A DNA stretch of 64,000 nucleotides, taken from contig CALGJF010000056.1 in assembly GCA_937914945.1 (NCBI GenBank), positions 1 through 64,000 on the forward strand, given 5' to 3'. This document shows positions 1-7,605 of this stretch, one piece after another (the stretch's first letter is position 1; every line of letters starts with the position of its first letter). A program made the translations under genes and the position numbers. This DNA is from an uncultured Bacteroidales bacterium (GTDB lineage: Bacteria > Bacteroidota > Bacteroidia > Bacteroidales > Bacteroidaceae). The notes beneath the pieces are model-generated. The model saw only the letters and a program-made list of their open reading frames with translations, was not told the origin of the DNA and did no database searches.

Positions 1-2
1 GA

Positions 3-431
3 CACGGATATATTGACATTGTTGATTTTATCATTAGCGGTTGTACCGATGTTGACGCGAACTTGCGAGAGTTGTTCCGCCGAATTGCCTTCAATATATG
101 CGTAGGTAATAGCGATGACCATTTCCGTAACCACGGTTTTCTGCTCACTGCAAAAGGTTGGACTCTTTCGCCTGCATATGATATGAACCCAACGCAGAAC
201 GACCACCAAAGTCTGCTTATCAATAGCAAGACCAATAAAGCAGACTTGTCGATTTTGCTCAACTCTTGCGAGGAGTATATGCTCACCCCAGAGGTTGCAA
301 AGAGTATCATCAGCGAGATTGTAGCTGCTGTCAAGGATTGGCGAGTGTTGGCAAACAGATTAGGAATCGCTAAGCGAGAAATGAGTTTGTTTGAGGGAGT
401 ATTTGATAATAGAGTTATTTATATTAAATAA
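3..431 (+). CDS. HipA-type serine/threonine kinase, C-terminal part (5' end outside window)
   Basis: Partial gene, open to the left window edge (142 residues visible). The visible part is the C-terminal kinase lobe of the HipA toxin family: FNICVGNSDDH carries the catalytic-loop Asp/Asn and AYDMNP is the metal-binding Asp region that replaces DFG. HipA kinases typically phosphorylate a protein such as glutamyl-tRNA synthetase and are held in check by HipB, so this is probably the toxin of a toxin-antitoxin pair whose other parts lie upstream. Its stop lies 24 bp before the ThiC-like gene on the same strand, so cotranscription is possible. The DNA is AT-rich like the rest of the first 5 kb. 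Confidence 0.85.
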   Translation, partial: HGYIDIVDFIISGCTDVDANLRELFRRIAFNICVGNSDDHFRNHGFLLTAKGWTLSPAYDMNPTQNDHQSLLINSKTNKADLSILLNSCEEYMLTPEVAKSIISEIVAAVKDWRVLANRLGIAKREMSLFEGVFDNRVIYIK

Positions 432-455
432 CCTTCTATATGGAAAACAAGAGAC

Positions 456-1520
456 ATGAGCATGATAAAATTTAAGGATGGACTGACTATTGGAGGTAAT
501 TCTCCTATTAGGATAAATTGCAATGTTGGTTGTAATAATATATCAGACATTGAATCTGAGATTTCAAAACTCAAATTCATACAATCATGTAATGAACTGC
601 CAGACATGATGATGGATTTAAGCCTGATAGAATTGGAAGAGCCTCTTTATAATTTTATCAAGGATAAACTTAGACTACCTTTTGGAGTTGTGTTATCGTA
701 CCATAGATTTACAAAATCAAAAGGATATCAATGGGAGGAAGTCCGAAATGCCTTTCTTCAGCTTTGTTATGATGGTGTTTCTTTTGTAACTATACACTTT
801 ACTGCAGATCTTGATCTATTTTCTAGAGCAATCCAAATACGCAAAATTCCTGTCACTAGCCGTGGCGGTGGAATGGTTTTATACGACAGTAGAATTAATA
901 ATCGAACACAAAATATTTTTAGGGAGCACATAGATGAGATTGCAGAAATAGCCTTGAAATACGATGTAGTTATTAGTCTTGGTACGACCTTTCGTCCTGG
1001 TACTATTTTGGATGCGTGTGATTCCATTCATATAGAGGAAACATTACGACAACTTAATATTTGTAAATTGCTACAAAGCAAAGGGGTTAAAATCATGGTG
1101 GAGAATATCGGTCACATAACTTTGGACAAAATATCAACCCATTCGAAATTATTAAGTAAATTTAATGCTCCAATAATGCCCTTAGGTCCTTTGCCGACTG
1201 ATGCTGCAATCAATGAAGATCATATTGCTAACGCAATTGGAGCATCTTTTGCAGCCCATGTAGGGTGTGCACATATAATTAATTGCGTGACACGATATGA
1301 GCACTCTAAATCAGCAATTACACAAGATGTCACAATCGAAGCAATTAGAGCGGCAAAAGTGGCCGCACATATAGCAGATTTATCTCGTAATATTAATGAA
1401 GCAAATCTTCATGACACCTCTATAACCAATAATCGCGTGAAAGAGCATTGTTGTTTTGCCGATAGCAACAATTGTACAAGATGTAGCACAGTTTGTCCAC
1501 TTAAACTTACAAGCATATGA
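456..1520 (+). CDS. Divergent ThiC-like radical-SAM-type protein
   Basis: 354 residues resembling phosphomethylpyrimidine synthase (ThiC) along nearly the whole length: INCNVG near 20-25, VTIHFTAD 111-118, SRGG 135-138, SLGTTFRPG 174-182, ENIGH 216-220, LGPLPTD 243-249, DH 255-256, YEH 281-283 and KVAAHIADL 301-309. The putative zinc-ligand histidines (220, 256) are kept. The C-terminal cysteine motif is CX2CX3C (340, 343, 347) instead of the CX2CX4C of ThiC, and the protein is shorter than bacterial ThiC (about 430-630). No thi genes and no TPP riboswitch are nearby; only 24 bp separate it from hipA. It overlaps the downstream membrane-protein gene by 4 bp (ATGA), implying coupled translation. 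ThiC paralogues can make other products (for example the benzimidazole synthases BzaA/B/F), so the substrate here is unknown. A start at 462 is equally possible. Confidence 0.75.
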   Translation: MSMIKFKDGLTIGGNSPIRINCNVGCNNISDIESEISKLKFIQSCNELPDMMMDLSLIELEEPLYNFIKDKLRLPFGVVLSYHRFTKSKGYQWEEVRNAFLQLCYDGVSFVTIHFTADLDLFSRAIQIRKIPVTSRGGGMVLYDSRINNRTQNIFREHIDEIAEIALKYDVVISLGTTFRPGTILDACDSIHIEETLRQLNICKLLQSKGVKIMVENIGHITLDKISTHSKLLSKFNAPIMPLGPLPTDAAINEDHIANAIGASFAAHVGCAHIINCVTRYEHSKSAITQDVTIEAIRAAKVAAHIADLSRNINEANLHDTSITNNRVKEHCCFADSNNCTRCSTVCPLKLTSI

Positions 1521-2968
1521 TTGAAACAGGTAATCTTTCAGAATTTAATGAAATAAGGAAGCGTGATATTTCTTCATGCAATGATGCCGAGATAGTTGCT
1601 ATTCTTTCAGAAAAGAAAAACAGTTTCCCTAATATATATTCTCTACTCACAGAAACTACCAAATTTTACACTGAAAATTTCTCTGATTTACAGAAATATA
1701 TTAAACGAGAAAAGCGACTTGTTGTATTCGAAACCCCGAGTCGTGTATCTATGACTCATGAATATACAATTGAAGGTGCAGGCAATATATCACAAGGTTT
1801 TTATTTCTTGTTCAATACGAGAGAACGCTTGAGTTGGTTGAAAATATTTCTTGAAGAAAAAAGAGTGTCTATTGCTTCTCGAGCAAAGGTTGTATCATTA
1901 TTGATGAAAAAATTAGATACTGAATTGGGCAATTTTGCTGCAGTTCTTCACATATCACCAATAGATGCCGCTATGCGTTTATATGAAGCGTCTGACGGAA
2001 AGCCATGTTTCATTGAGTTTAATAATAAAGAGTACAAAGGGCAACAAAGTCTACTTCTCAGTATTACCTTCTTCGATTCAATAAGGAATAAAATATTACA
2101 TCGTAGAGAAAGATGGTGGTCTCCATTACAAGAGAAACAGATAAGCTATAACTATAGCACCATATCTGGGACTGCCAATGCATGGGTATATTTCAAATCC
2201 CCTGCAAATTTTGTATTATCAGTAAGTAACAATGCCACAGATGGGCAATACGAGGCATCTCCTAGCAATGATGATGAAATAACATCATTGGTACTTACAC
2301 CAAAAGGGGAAAAATTGTCGATAGATTTTAAAATCTCAATTAATGTGCCCAATGCATTAAATGTGTGGTATAATGTAATGCTCTATTTAGCATATTTAGG
2401 CGTTTTATGGGGTCTTGTATTAGTTGGCAATATCTTGTGTGGTTCTATTCAGGATAAGATGATAGAAACATTTAACAATTGCAGTTACGCAATTATTGCA
2501 GCACTAATTGCAACACGCGGGTGGTTAATGTCAGAAGAACAGGTGATGAAGAAAATTTCCAACCGCTACACTTTTATTATCTGTATTTTAATTGCCATAA
2601 TTATGACACTTTCATTTGTACCTCATACAAGATCTGAAAATACAAGCAAATCTCAAAATACTATATTAGACAATAAGAATAATGAGCATTCTATTGCTCC
2701 TGATTCAGTAGCTTATAACACACATAACAATAAAAAAAGCAATATTGATGATACACTGAATAATACAAGAAAAATAAAACTCAAAGTATACGATTTACCA
2801 CAAATGATAACTCCCAATGAAAGCAAATCCCTAATGCCTACCAAGAAAAAAGCAGATGTTTGTGATAAAATTAATAGTAGTCAAGATACTATTTCAAAAA
2901 AAGCACTACCTTTGCATCAAAGTAGGAACTCGACTCTGCGAGACACTGTAAAATGGTGCAGAAATTAG
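1517..2968 (+). CDS. Unknown three-span membrane protein, partner of the ThiC-like gene
   Basis: 483 residues, no family recognised. The first 280 residues are soluble and mixed alpha/beta. Three hydrophobic segments follow at about 284-308, 320-338 and 351-369, then a C-terminal tail of about 115 residues rich in Asn, Lys, Ser and Thr that looks disordered. There is no N-terminal signal peptide, so the large N-terminal domain is probably cytoplasmic. The start codon overlaps the stop of the ThiC-like gene (ATGA at 1517-1520), which strongly suggests the two work together. A soluble sensor or enzyme domain followed by a membrane module is an arrangement seen in several anti-phage and toxin systems, but that role is only inference. 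Confidence 0.6.
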   Translation: MIETGNLSEFNEIRKRDISSCNDAEIVAILSEKKNSFPNIYSLLTETTKFYTENFSDLQKYIKREKRLVVFETPSRVSMTHEYTIEGAGNISQGFYFLFNTRERLSWLKIFLEEKRVSIASRAKVVSLLMKKLDTELGNFAAVLHISPIDAAMRLYEASDGKPCFIEFNNKEYKGQQSLLLSITFFDSIRNKILHRRERWWSPLQEKQISYNYSTISGTANAWVYFKSPANFVLSVSNNATDGQYEASPSNDDEITSLVLTPKGEKLSIDFKISINVPNALNVWYNVMLYLAYLGVLWGLVLVGNILCGSIQDKMIETFNNCSYAIIAALIATRGWLMSEEQVMKKISNRYTFIICILIAIIMTLSFVPHTRSENTSKSQNTILDNKNNEHSIAPDSVAYNTHNNKKSNIDDTLNNTRKIKLKVYDLPQMITPNESKSLMPTKKKADVCDKINSSQDTISKKALPLHQSRNSTLRDTVKWCRN

Positions 2969-3071
2969 GTGGAGCAATAGCGGGAGATTACGTTTGTTGC
3001 GATTCTTTAATGTGAAGATATAGAGCTATTTAGAAATGGAACTCATTTCCTGGTGGCACTACTTGAAAATC

Positions 3072-3105
3072 AAGCAGTTACGGTAAGACGCAGCTGCTTT
3101 TTTTG
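3072..3105 (+). terminator. Weak terminator-like hairpin
   Basis: AAGCAG (3072-3077) can pair with CTGCTT (3094-3099), followed by a run of T. It lies about 100 bp after the membrane-protein stop. The stem is short, so the call is tentative. Confidence 0.3.
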
Positions 3106-3130
3106 TTGTGTTTTTAAGCGTTTTTTGGTG

Positions 3131-3302
3131 CAAAGTTAAACCGTGAGCTAAACCAAAAATCGCTGTTTGGAGGTGCTGTAGGGCGGTTTTTCTGTTTTTT
3201 CTCAGTTTTCAGAAATTGAACAAAGTTAAACCGCAAATAATGTCATACAATATCCTACAGAGCCGTTTTTTTGATACTTTTCTGAATGCCGAGTTAAACC
3301 AA
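3131..3302 (+). repeat. Four GYTAAACC boxes upstream of the integrase remnant
   Basis: GTTAAACC or GCTAAACC occurs at 3135-3142, 3147-3154, 3225-3232 and 3293-3300. The 13-mer CAAAGTTAAACCG is identical at 3131-3143 and 3221-3233, exactly 90 bp apart, and GAGYTAAACCAA occurs at 3145-3156 and 3291-3302. The boxes lie in a non-coding stretch immediately before the truncated integrase start, so integrase arm-type or excisionase sites are a reasonable reading. The rest of 2969-3322 shows no gene. Confidence 0.5.
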
Positions 3303-3322
3303 GGGGTACAAAAACAACCCTT

Positions 3323-3501
3323 ATGGAAACAATTAACGTAATCTGCTACAAGTCAAAAAACTCTCAAACGGAGAATCGCCCTTGATGATTAGAATCTGCA
3401 AGGATGGGAAAAAGAAGTATGTTGGACTAGGGATTTCTGTAAATCTGCGACATTGGGATTTGTGTAAGACAAATTTTACTATTGCAAACGTATGCATATA
3501 A
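3323..3501 (+). pseudogene. Tyrosine integrase, N-terminal remnant (frameshifted and truncated)
   Basis: From ATG 3323 the frame begins METINVICYKSK and runs into a stop at 3380. Adding one A to the A6 run at 3355-3360 restores a frame reading KLSNGESPLMIRIC, then KKKYVGLGISVNLRHWDL, ending at 3501. This is the typical N-terminal arm-binding domain of Bacteroidetes phage-type integrases (positively charged beta strands, then an ISV..HWD motif). About 60 codons remain of the roughly 400 in a full gene. The catalytic domain is absent, so the element can no longer move by itself. Confidence 0.7.
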
Positions 3502-3516
3502 CCCCAAAAGCAAACG

Positions 3517-3550
3517 AGAGAGAACCGTTAAAAGTTCTCTCTTGTTATTT
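3517..3550 (+). terminator. Hairpin terminator after the integrase remnant
   Basis: AGAGAGAAC (3517-3525) and GTTCTCTCT (3534-3542) form a perfect 9-bp stem with an 8-nt loop, followed by a T-rich stretch. It sits between the integrase remnant and the 3' end of the convergent fic gene and could serve either strand. Confidence 0.55.
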
Positions 3551-3594
3551 TCACCAATCTGGGGGCTATTATAATATCACTTCAAAGATTGGGC

Positions 3595-4629
3595 TTAAAA
3601 ATAGTTCTTTACCGCAAATTCGTACTGCTCAATAAAAATCTGCTTGAAGGCTGCAATATTGTTCTGCTCATAGAACATCAACATCGCCTTTTTGTAATCG
3701 ATAGAATCAACGGTGCGGAAGGACAAAGGGCAATATCCCCAAGCCATCAGAATGGCATTACTGCCGATTCTTGCGGTTCGTTTGTTACCATCGGTAAACG
3801 GTTGTATGTACGACAAAAGAACCAGTGCAAGCAACGCCTTCTCGAAAATATCTTCTTTACCGTTAATCAACCGGCAAGTATCCTCCAATGCTTCGCGTAT
3901 CTGAAACTCATTGTCGAGAGGGCGATAATTGGTTCCTGTTATACCTACACGCCTTTTTCTAATGCCACTGCCTACCCCCAATTCCTTTGTCAAGATAGAA
4001 TGGATATCCTCAATTCTTCTAACAGAAAGTTCTTTGAGATAGTCGGGGTTGTCGAGTATGAAATCCAAGGCATCTTTATGGTTTAGTAGCATCACCGCCT
4101 CTTCTTTTGTTTTTCCCCGAGCTGTTTCTTTCTCTTTCAGCAACCGCTCTGTTTCAAGGAGAGAATATGTGTTACCCTCTATTTGTGACGATTTCCAAGA
4201 CAAATCCACTCCCAAACGTTCCATCTCTTTGCGATACTCAACATCGGACAAAGTGCTCATATTATCCCGAAAAGCCTTATGCGCCACATCCAGCCTTTCC
4301 TTCTCTTCCGCTGTAAACAAAGTAACATTGGGCAATATATCGCAAATCAACTGAAAATTAAACGATTGTTGCACCACGCGCTCATCCACATCATTTGCAA
4401 AATATGTATCGATGTTCAGCGGCATCATCAGATGTGCCTGCGGCGACAGAGAATAGCGCGTAGCTTTGCCCTTACCCTCTACAACAATGTCACCCTTTTG
4501 CACACAATCGGCGATAATTCGTTTCAACGTTCTTTCGTTTGGGGCATTTGTCAAAGCCTCGGCAATTTCCACCCTGCTCGATGAAGGGTTGTAATGCAAA
4601 AATTGCAATATTTCCACCTGTATTGTCAT
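3595..4629 (-). CDS. Fic family protein with N-terminal winged helix and inhibitory motif
   Basis: 344 residues. Residues 1-65 look like a winged-helix DNA-binding domain. The Fic core carries QPFTDGNKRTAR at 276-287, where the usual motif begins HPF, so the catalytic His is Gln (codon CAA, one base from His). An inhibitory-helix motif SSQIEGN lies at 147-153, N-terminal to the core as in class II Fic proteins. Active family members transfer AMP or another nucleotide part to target hydroxyls; with Gln at the catalytic position this one may be altered or inactive, although QPF variants are not rare in Bacteroidetes. An array of CGGGACAAA boxes begins 15 bp upstream of the start, consistent with autoregulation through the winged helix. 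It lies among mobile and defence remnants. Confidence 0.85.
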   Translation of the reverse strand: MTIQVEILQFLHYNPSSSRVEIAEALTNAPNERTLKRIIADCVQKGDIVVEGKGKATRYSLSPQAHLMMPLNIDTYFANDVDERVVQQSFNFQLICDILPNVTLFTAEEKERLDVAHKAFRDNMSTLSDVEYRKEMERLGVDLSWKSSQIEGNTYSLLETERLLKEKETARGKTKEEAVMLLNHKDALDFILDNPDYLKELSVRRIEDIHSILTKELGVGSGIRKRRVGITGTNYRPLDNEFQIREALEDTCRLINGKEDIFEKALLALVLLSYIQPFTDGNKRTARIGSNAILMAWGYCPLSFRTVDSIDYKKAMLMFYEQNNIAAFKQIFIEQYEFAVKNYF

Positions 4630-4643
4630 AATCTTTAATTTAC

Positions 4644-4728
4644 ATTCGGGACAAATATAGCATTATTTATTTAATTTACGGGACAAAGCTGGTAAAATTT
4701 GTCCCGAATATGGCCTGATTTTGTCCCG
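4644..4728 (-). promoter_or_regulatory. Four-box operator array upstream of fic
   Basis: The 9-mer CGGGACAAA occurs at 4647-4655 and 4679-4687 and its reverse complement at 4698-4706 and 4720-4728. The outer context is a perfect 13-bp inverted repeat: ATTCGGGACAAAT at 4644-4656 and ATTTGTCCCGAAT at 4697-4709. The array lies 15-100 bp upstream of the fic start and is the obvious candidate binding site for the Fic protein's own winged-helix domain. Confidence 0.55.
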
Positions 4729-4757
4729 AATAATAGGGTAAGCAAAGACTTGTGATG

Positions 4758-5069
4758 TCAATATAGCAGCCTTACATTAAGATTGTCATCATCATGCTCA
4801 ATCACTATATCCTTCATCCTCGATGCACCTAACTCCTTTGCAGATTTCTTATAACAGGTAATAAACTCATAAATACCCGTGCTGAACGGATAACCAAAAG
4901 GAGCTATCGGCCACATACAAGGAACTGCAAATCCTTCTATTCCTCTACCTGTAATTAAATCCATATCAGCGCAGAAGATGTTTGTTCTATTTCCCGGGTG
5001 GTACCATTCATTATAGTTGCGCCGGAAGTTTATTACACCCCGACACTCTTTTACGTTGAGATTTCTTGT
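4758..5069 (-). pseudogene. Unrecognised gene remnant, 3' part
   Basis: An open frame of 103 codons runs from just after a stop at 5070-5072 to the stop at 4758, but the only ATG is at 4964, leaving 68 residues. The translation upstream of that ATG (ECRGVINFRRNYNEWYHPG, then RTNIFCADMDLITGRGIEG) has protein-like composition, suggesting that the true 5' end has been lost. No family was recognised. It lies between the fic operator region and the AbiH remnant on AT-rich DNA, in keeping with decay of a foreign gene. It may instead be a genuine 68-residue gene. Confidence 0.4.
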
Positions 5070-5111
5070 TTATAACAATAACTCATTTGTTGATATCTTT
5101 TTATGTTTTAA

Positions 5112-5142
5112 TTGATACGCTTTCGATATAGTTATATCTTTG
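5112..5142 (+). promoter_or_regulatory. Bacteroidetes-type promoter of the AbiH remnant
   Basis: TATCTTTG at 5135-5142 fits the -7 consensus TAnnTTTG, with TTG at 5112-5114 in the -33 region. The box ends 10 bp before the AbiH-like frame. A second TATCTTTG occurs at 5278-5285 with no gene downstream on that strand. Confidence 0.45.
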
Positions 5143-5152
5143 TGTTAATAAG

Positions 5153-5248
5153 ATAAATAAAATAATATTAATTGGTAACGGTTTTGACTTGGCATACGGT
5201 CTTAGAACTAGTTATAAGAATTCGGAATCATCCACTTTAATCTTGTAA
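5153..5248 (+). pseudogene. AbiH-type abortive infection gene, 5' stub
   Basis: The frame 5153-5248 reads INKIILIGNGFDLAYGLRTSY before diverging and stopping. Bacteroidetes AbiH-family phage-resistance proteins begin with very similar sequence (ILIGNGFDLAHGL.TSY). The codon where the ATG should stand is ATA, so even the start is lost, and only about 25 family-like codons remain. A promoter-like box lies just upstream. This is the clearest sign that the region once carried a further defence gene. Confidence 0.6.
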
Positions 5249-5427
5249 ATTAGAAAAAGTCTTTTCAAAAAAAGCAATATCTTTGTTATTGCGTAATAAA
5301 CAAATAAAACATTAAAATATCAGAGACTAACCGCATAGAATATAAAAGAGAATAGTCTCCGGAATTCGATGTCGAGAAGGTGGTTCTGCTATTCCTTGTG
5401 TTTTGAGAGTATATGTTGATGATAGTT
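5249..5427. other. Non-coding stretch with a hairpin
   Basis: No gene is seen. GAGACTA (5323-5329) and TAGTCTC (5353-5359) form a 7-bp stem with a 23-nt loop. The stretch marks the transition from the AT-rich island to the more GC-rich chromosome at about 5.4 kb. Confidence 0.4.
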
Positions 5428-6582
5428 TCAATTATCTCTCTCTACCGCATTTCCGTTTGTATCTATCAGGTACAGGCCGTAGTTGTTGGCGGGGCGCACC
5501 TCGAACAATGTCGGTGAAATCATCTCTATATTGTCGTATATGGCGGGGGTGAGGGGTTTGCCGGTGTGGCGGTTCAGGATGCCGTATTTTTGTGATATCT
5601 GGTACTTGGAATATTCCGATAGTTCGTATCTTGTGTCGTAAGCGCCTTCTGCTTCTGCGGGGTAGCGCAGTATCTCGCTCCACTCGTACATGAATGGTTG
5701 TACCACGTTGCCTTCGTAGTCTTCCTGCCACATACGGCCATCCTTCATAAGTATGAAGCCGCCATCCTTGGAGTGGTTGCCTGCATATTCGTAAATGGGT
5801 TCGTATGCAAGTTGCAGTTGCTGGTTCAGAATGCCGTATTTGCCATCTTTTATCACTATGCGGTAGCCTTGGTCTTGAGGTGCCCATATTTGGTCGTATA
5901 TTGGTTCTATTACCCACTCTCCTTTTTTGTTGATGAGGCCTATTTTGCCATTGGCTGTTGTCATTGCACAATATCCGTTGTGGAAGATGTATCCGTTGTC
6001 GTGTTGTTCGAGCGTGTATGAGTAGTCGAAGGTGAACGGTATTACTATCTCGTTCTTTTCGTTTATGAATCCCACCTTGTTATCTTTCATGACTGCGGCT
6101 ACTCCCTCGGAAAATATCCATGCTTTTTGGTAGTTGTTTTCTTTGGCGTTTATTATAATTTTACCGGTTTTTATGTTTATGAATCCTCTTTTACAACGAC
6201 GCGAATATACGATGAGCGAATCGCCTTTGGCTGCGTCGGATATCCAATCGAGCTTGGGCGTTGTGTATTCGTCGGCTCTTTCGTCGTAGAGGCGTATGGA
6301 GTGGTCTTTGATTGTGTGTATGAAGATGTCGCCTGCCAAATGGCGGTCGCACCAGGTGAAGCGGCCGTGGAAATGGTCGTATATGCATACAGGTATTTTT
6401 ATCACATACCATGCGATTATGATGATGAGCGCAACTTTTATTGCGCGGCGCATCCAGCGAGGGCGGTTGTTCCATCTGTTCTTTATTGCACGCAAAGTGC
6501 TGCGGCCGGCAGCTATAAGTGCCGTGCAGATTAGGATAGTGGCACCTATGAGTGCCTGAAAGATTTGAGTAAGTCGTTTCAT
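5428..6582 (-). CDS. Membrane-anchored WG-repeat protein
   Basis: 384 residues. Two hydrophobic segments at about 8-26 and 48-68 anchor the protein. From about residue 125 to the end there are repeated WG-type beta units, for example KRGFINIKTGK, KVGFINEKNEIVIP, KIGLINKKGEWVIEPIYD, KYGILNQQ and KYGILNRHTGKPL. WG repeats form beta-propeller-like or solenoid structures in many bacterial surface proteins; no biochemical role is known for this one. The start lies 12 bp after the stop of the upstream lipoprotein gene, so the two form a probable operon. Confidence 0.75.
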   Translation of the reverse strand: MKRLTQIFQALIGATILICTALIAAGRSTLRAIKNRWNNRPRWMRRAIKVALIIIIAWYVIKIPVCIYDHFHGRFTWCDRHLAGDIFIHTIKDHSIRLYDERADEYTTPKLDWISDAAKGDSLIVYSRRCKRGFINIKTGKIIINAKENNYQKAWIFSEGVAAVMKDNKVGFINEKNEIVIPFTFDYSYTLEQHDNGYIFHNGYCAMTTANGKIGLINKKGEWVIEPIYDQIWAPQDQGYRIVIKDGKYGILNQQLQLAYEPIYEYAGNHSKDGGFILMKDGRMWQEDYEGNVVQPFMYEWSEILRYPAEAEGAYDTRYELSEYSKYQISQKYGILNRHTGKPLTPAIYDNIEMISPTLFEVRPANNYGLYLIDTNGNAVERDN

Positions 6583-6594
6583 GTCTGTATGTTT

Positions 6595-7437
6595 TTAGTT
6601 TGTCTCTATTTCCATGATGTCGCCCAAGCGTCTCATTTCAAGTTCGTCTGGTGCTATCACTCCTTGCTTTTCGAGTCGGTGGCGTATGACGCGCATCTTT
6701 CCGGCGTGTTGCGGGGTGAGCATGCCGTGTGCATCGGCTTTGCTGTAATATTCCATTACCCGCAGCGCATCTTCGGTGCTGCCATCTGTGTGGTTGTCGG
6801 CACGCTTGTCGCCGATAACCAGGTACAGGCATGGGTACTTTTGGGCCATGCGGAGGATTTCTGCCTCTTCGACGCAGCTGCCTTTCCTGTCTGTGTAGCA
6901 TATTGCCAGCAATACCGCGGCCATTTCACTGCCTTCCTGTTCGGCCTCGCGTAGCGCGGTGGCAATGTTTGACGATGTGGTTATTTCGCTGATTTTCTTT
7001 CTTATTTTAATGGCCTTGATGGCTTTGGCCTCGGCCGGTGCTACCTCTTCGAGCAGTGCGAGTTTCTCTCTTGAGGCTTTGTCGAGTGCGGGTTTGGGCA
7101 TTATCTCGTTAATGAGCCGGTAGGGGTGTTTTTCATCGAGCCATTCTGTAATGCACTTTATATCCTTGCCTGTTTTTTCGCAATATATATAGTAGCAGAA
7201 GACTGTGTTTAACCAGCTTTTTTCAACGCCGTCGCCATGGTGGTAGCAGAGCGCAAGGGCTTTGTATGCCTCGCTGTCGCCTGTGCGGGCTTGTTGGATG
7301 AGGCTCTGTACTCTTTGCTCTCTGGCGCGGGTTTGCATTACGGAAGCGGGGGCGCTGAATTCCTCAGAATCGTCGCTGCACGATGTGTTAAATGCCAACA
7401 TGGTGGCAAGTAATACCATGGAAATAGTTTTTTTCAT
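6595..7437 (-). CDS. Putative lipoprotein with Sel1-like repeat
   Basis: 280 residues. A short signal peptide ends in FNTSC, giving a probable lipidated Cys at 20, followed by acidic residues (DDSEE) as in Bacteroidetes surface lipoproteins. Residues near 53-75 (GDSEAYKALALCYHHGDGV) match a Sel1/TPR-like helical repeat, and a second alpha-helical unit (GSEMAAVLLAICYTDRKG) follows near 168. Such repeats usually mediate protein-protein contacts. It is the first gene of the pair with the WG-repeat protein and lies 12 bp upstream of it, so the two may form an envelope complex. Function unknown. Confidence 0.7.
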   Translation of the reverse strand: MKKTISMVLLATMLAFNTSCSDDSEEFSAPASVMQTRAREQRVQSLIQQARTGDSEAYKALALCYHHGDGVEKSWLNTVFCYYIYCEKTGKDIKCITEWLDEKHPYRLINEIMPKPALDKASREKLALLEEVAPAEAKAIKAIKIRKKISEITTSSNIATALREAEQEGSEMAAVLLAICYTDRKGSCVEEAEILRMAQKYPCLYLVIGDKRADNHTDGSTEDALRVMEYYSKADAHGMLTPQHAGKMRVIRHRLEKQGVIAPDELEMRRLGDIMEIETN

Positions 7438-7605
7438 ATAATTTGTTGTTGATTTGATTTTGCTTTTGTGCGCTCTGTATTAATGAGCCCGTTCATATCC
7501 CGTTTCTATCAATTGCCACCAAATGTTTTTTATCTTCGTGCATATTATATTTTATAACTCTTTTTTTACTATTTTTATCGGCGGAATTCAATGGTAGAAA
7601 ATGTT

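Noticed and set aside
432..455. TPP riboswitch in front of the ThiC-like gene
   Set aside because: Only 24 bp separate it from hipA, which is too short for the element.
5053..5069. Start codon for the remnant at 4758 further upstream
   Set aside because: No ATG, GTG or TTG in frame was found between the upstream stop and ATG 4964.
7591..7605. ATG 7591 as start of the M1 aminopeptidase
   Set aside because: The five extra residues (MVENV) include an acidic residue ahead of a standard lipoprotein signal that begins at 7606.
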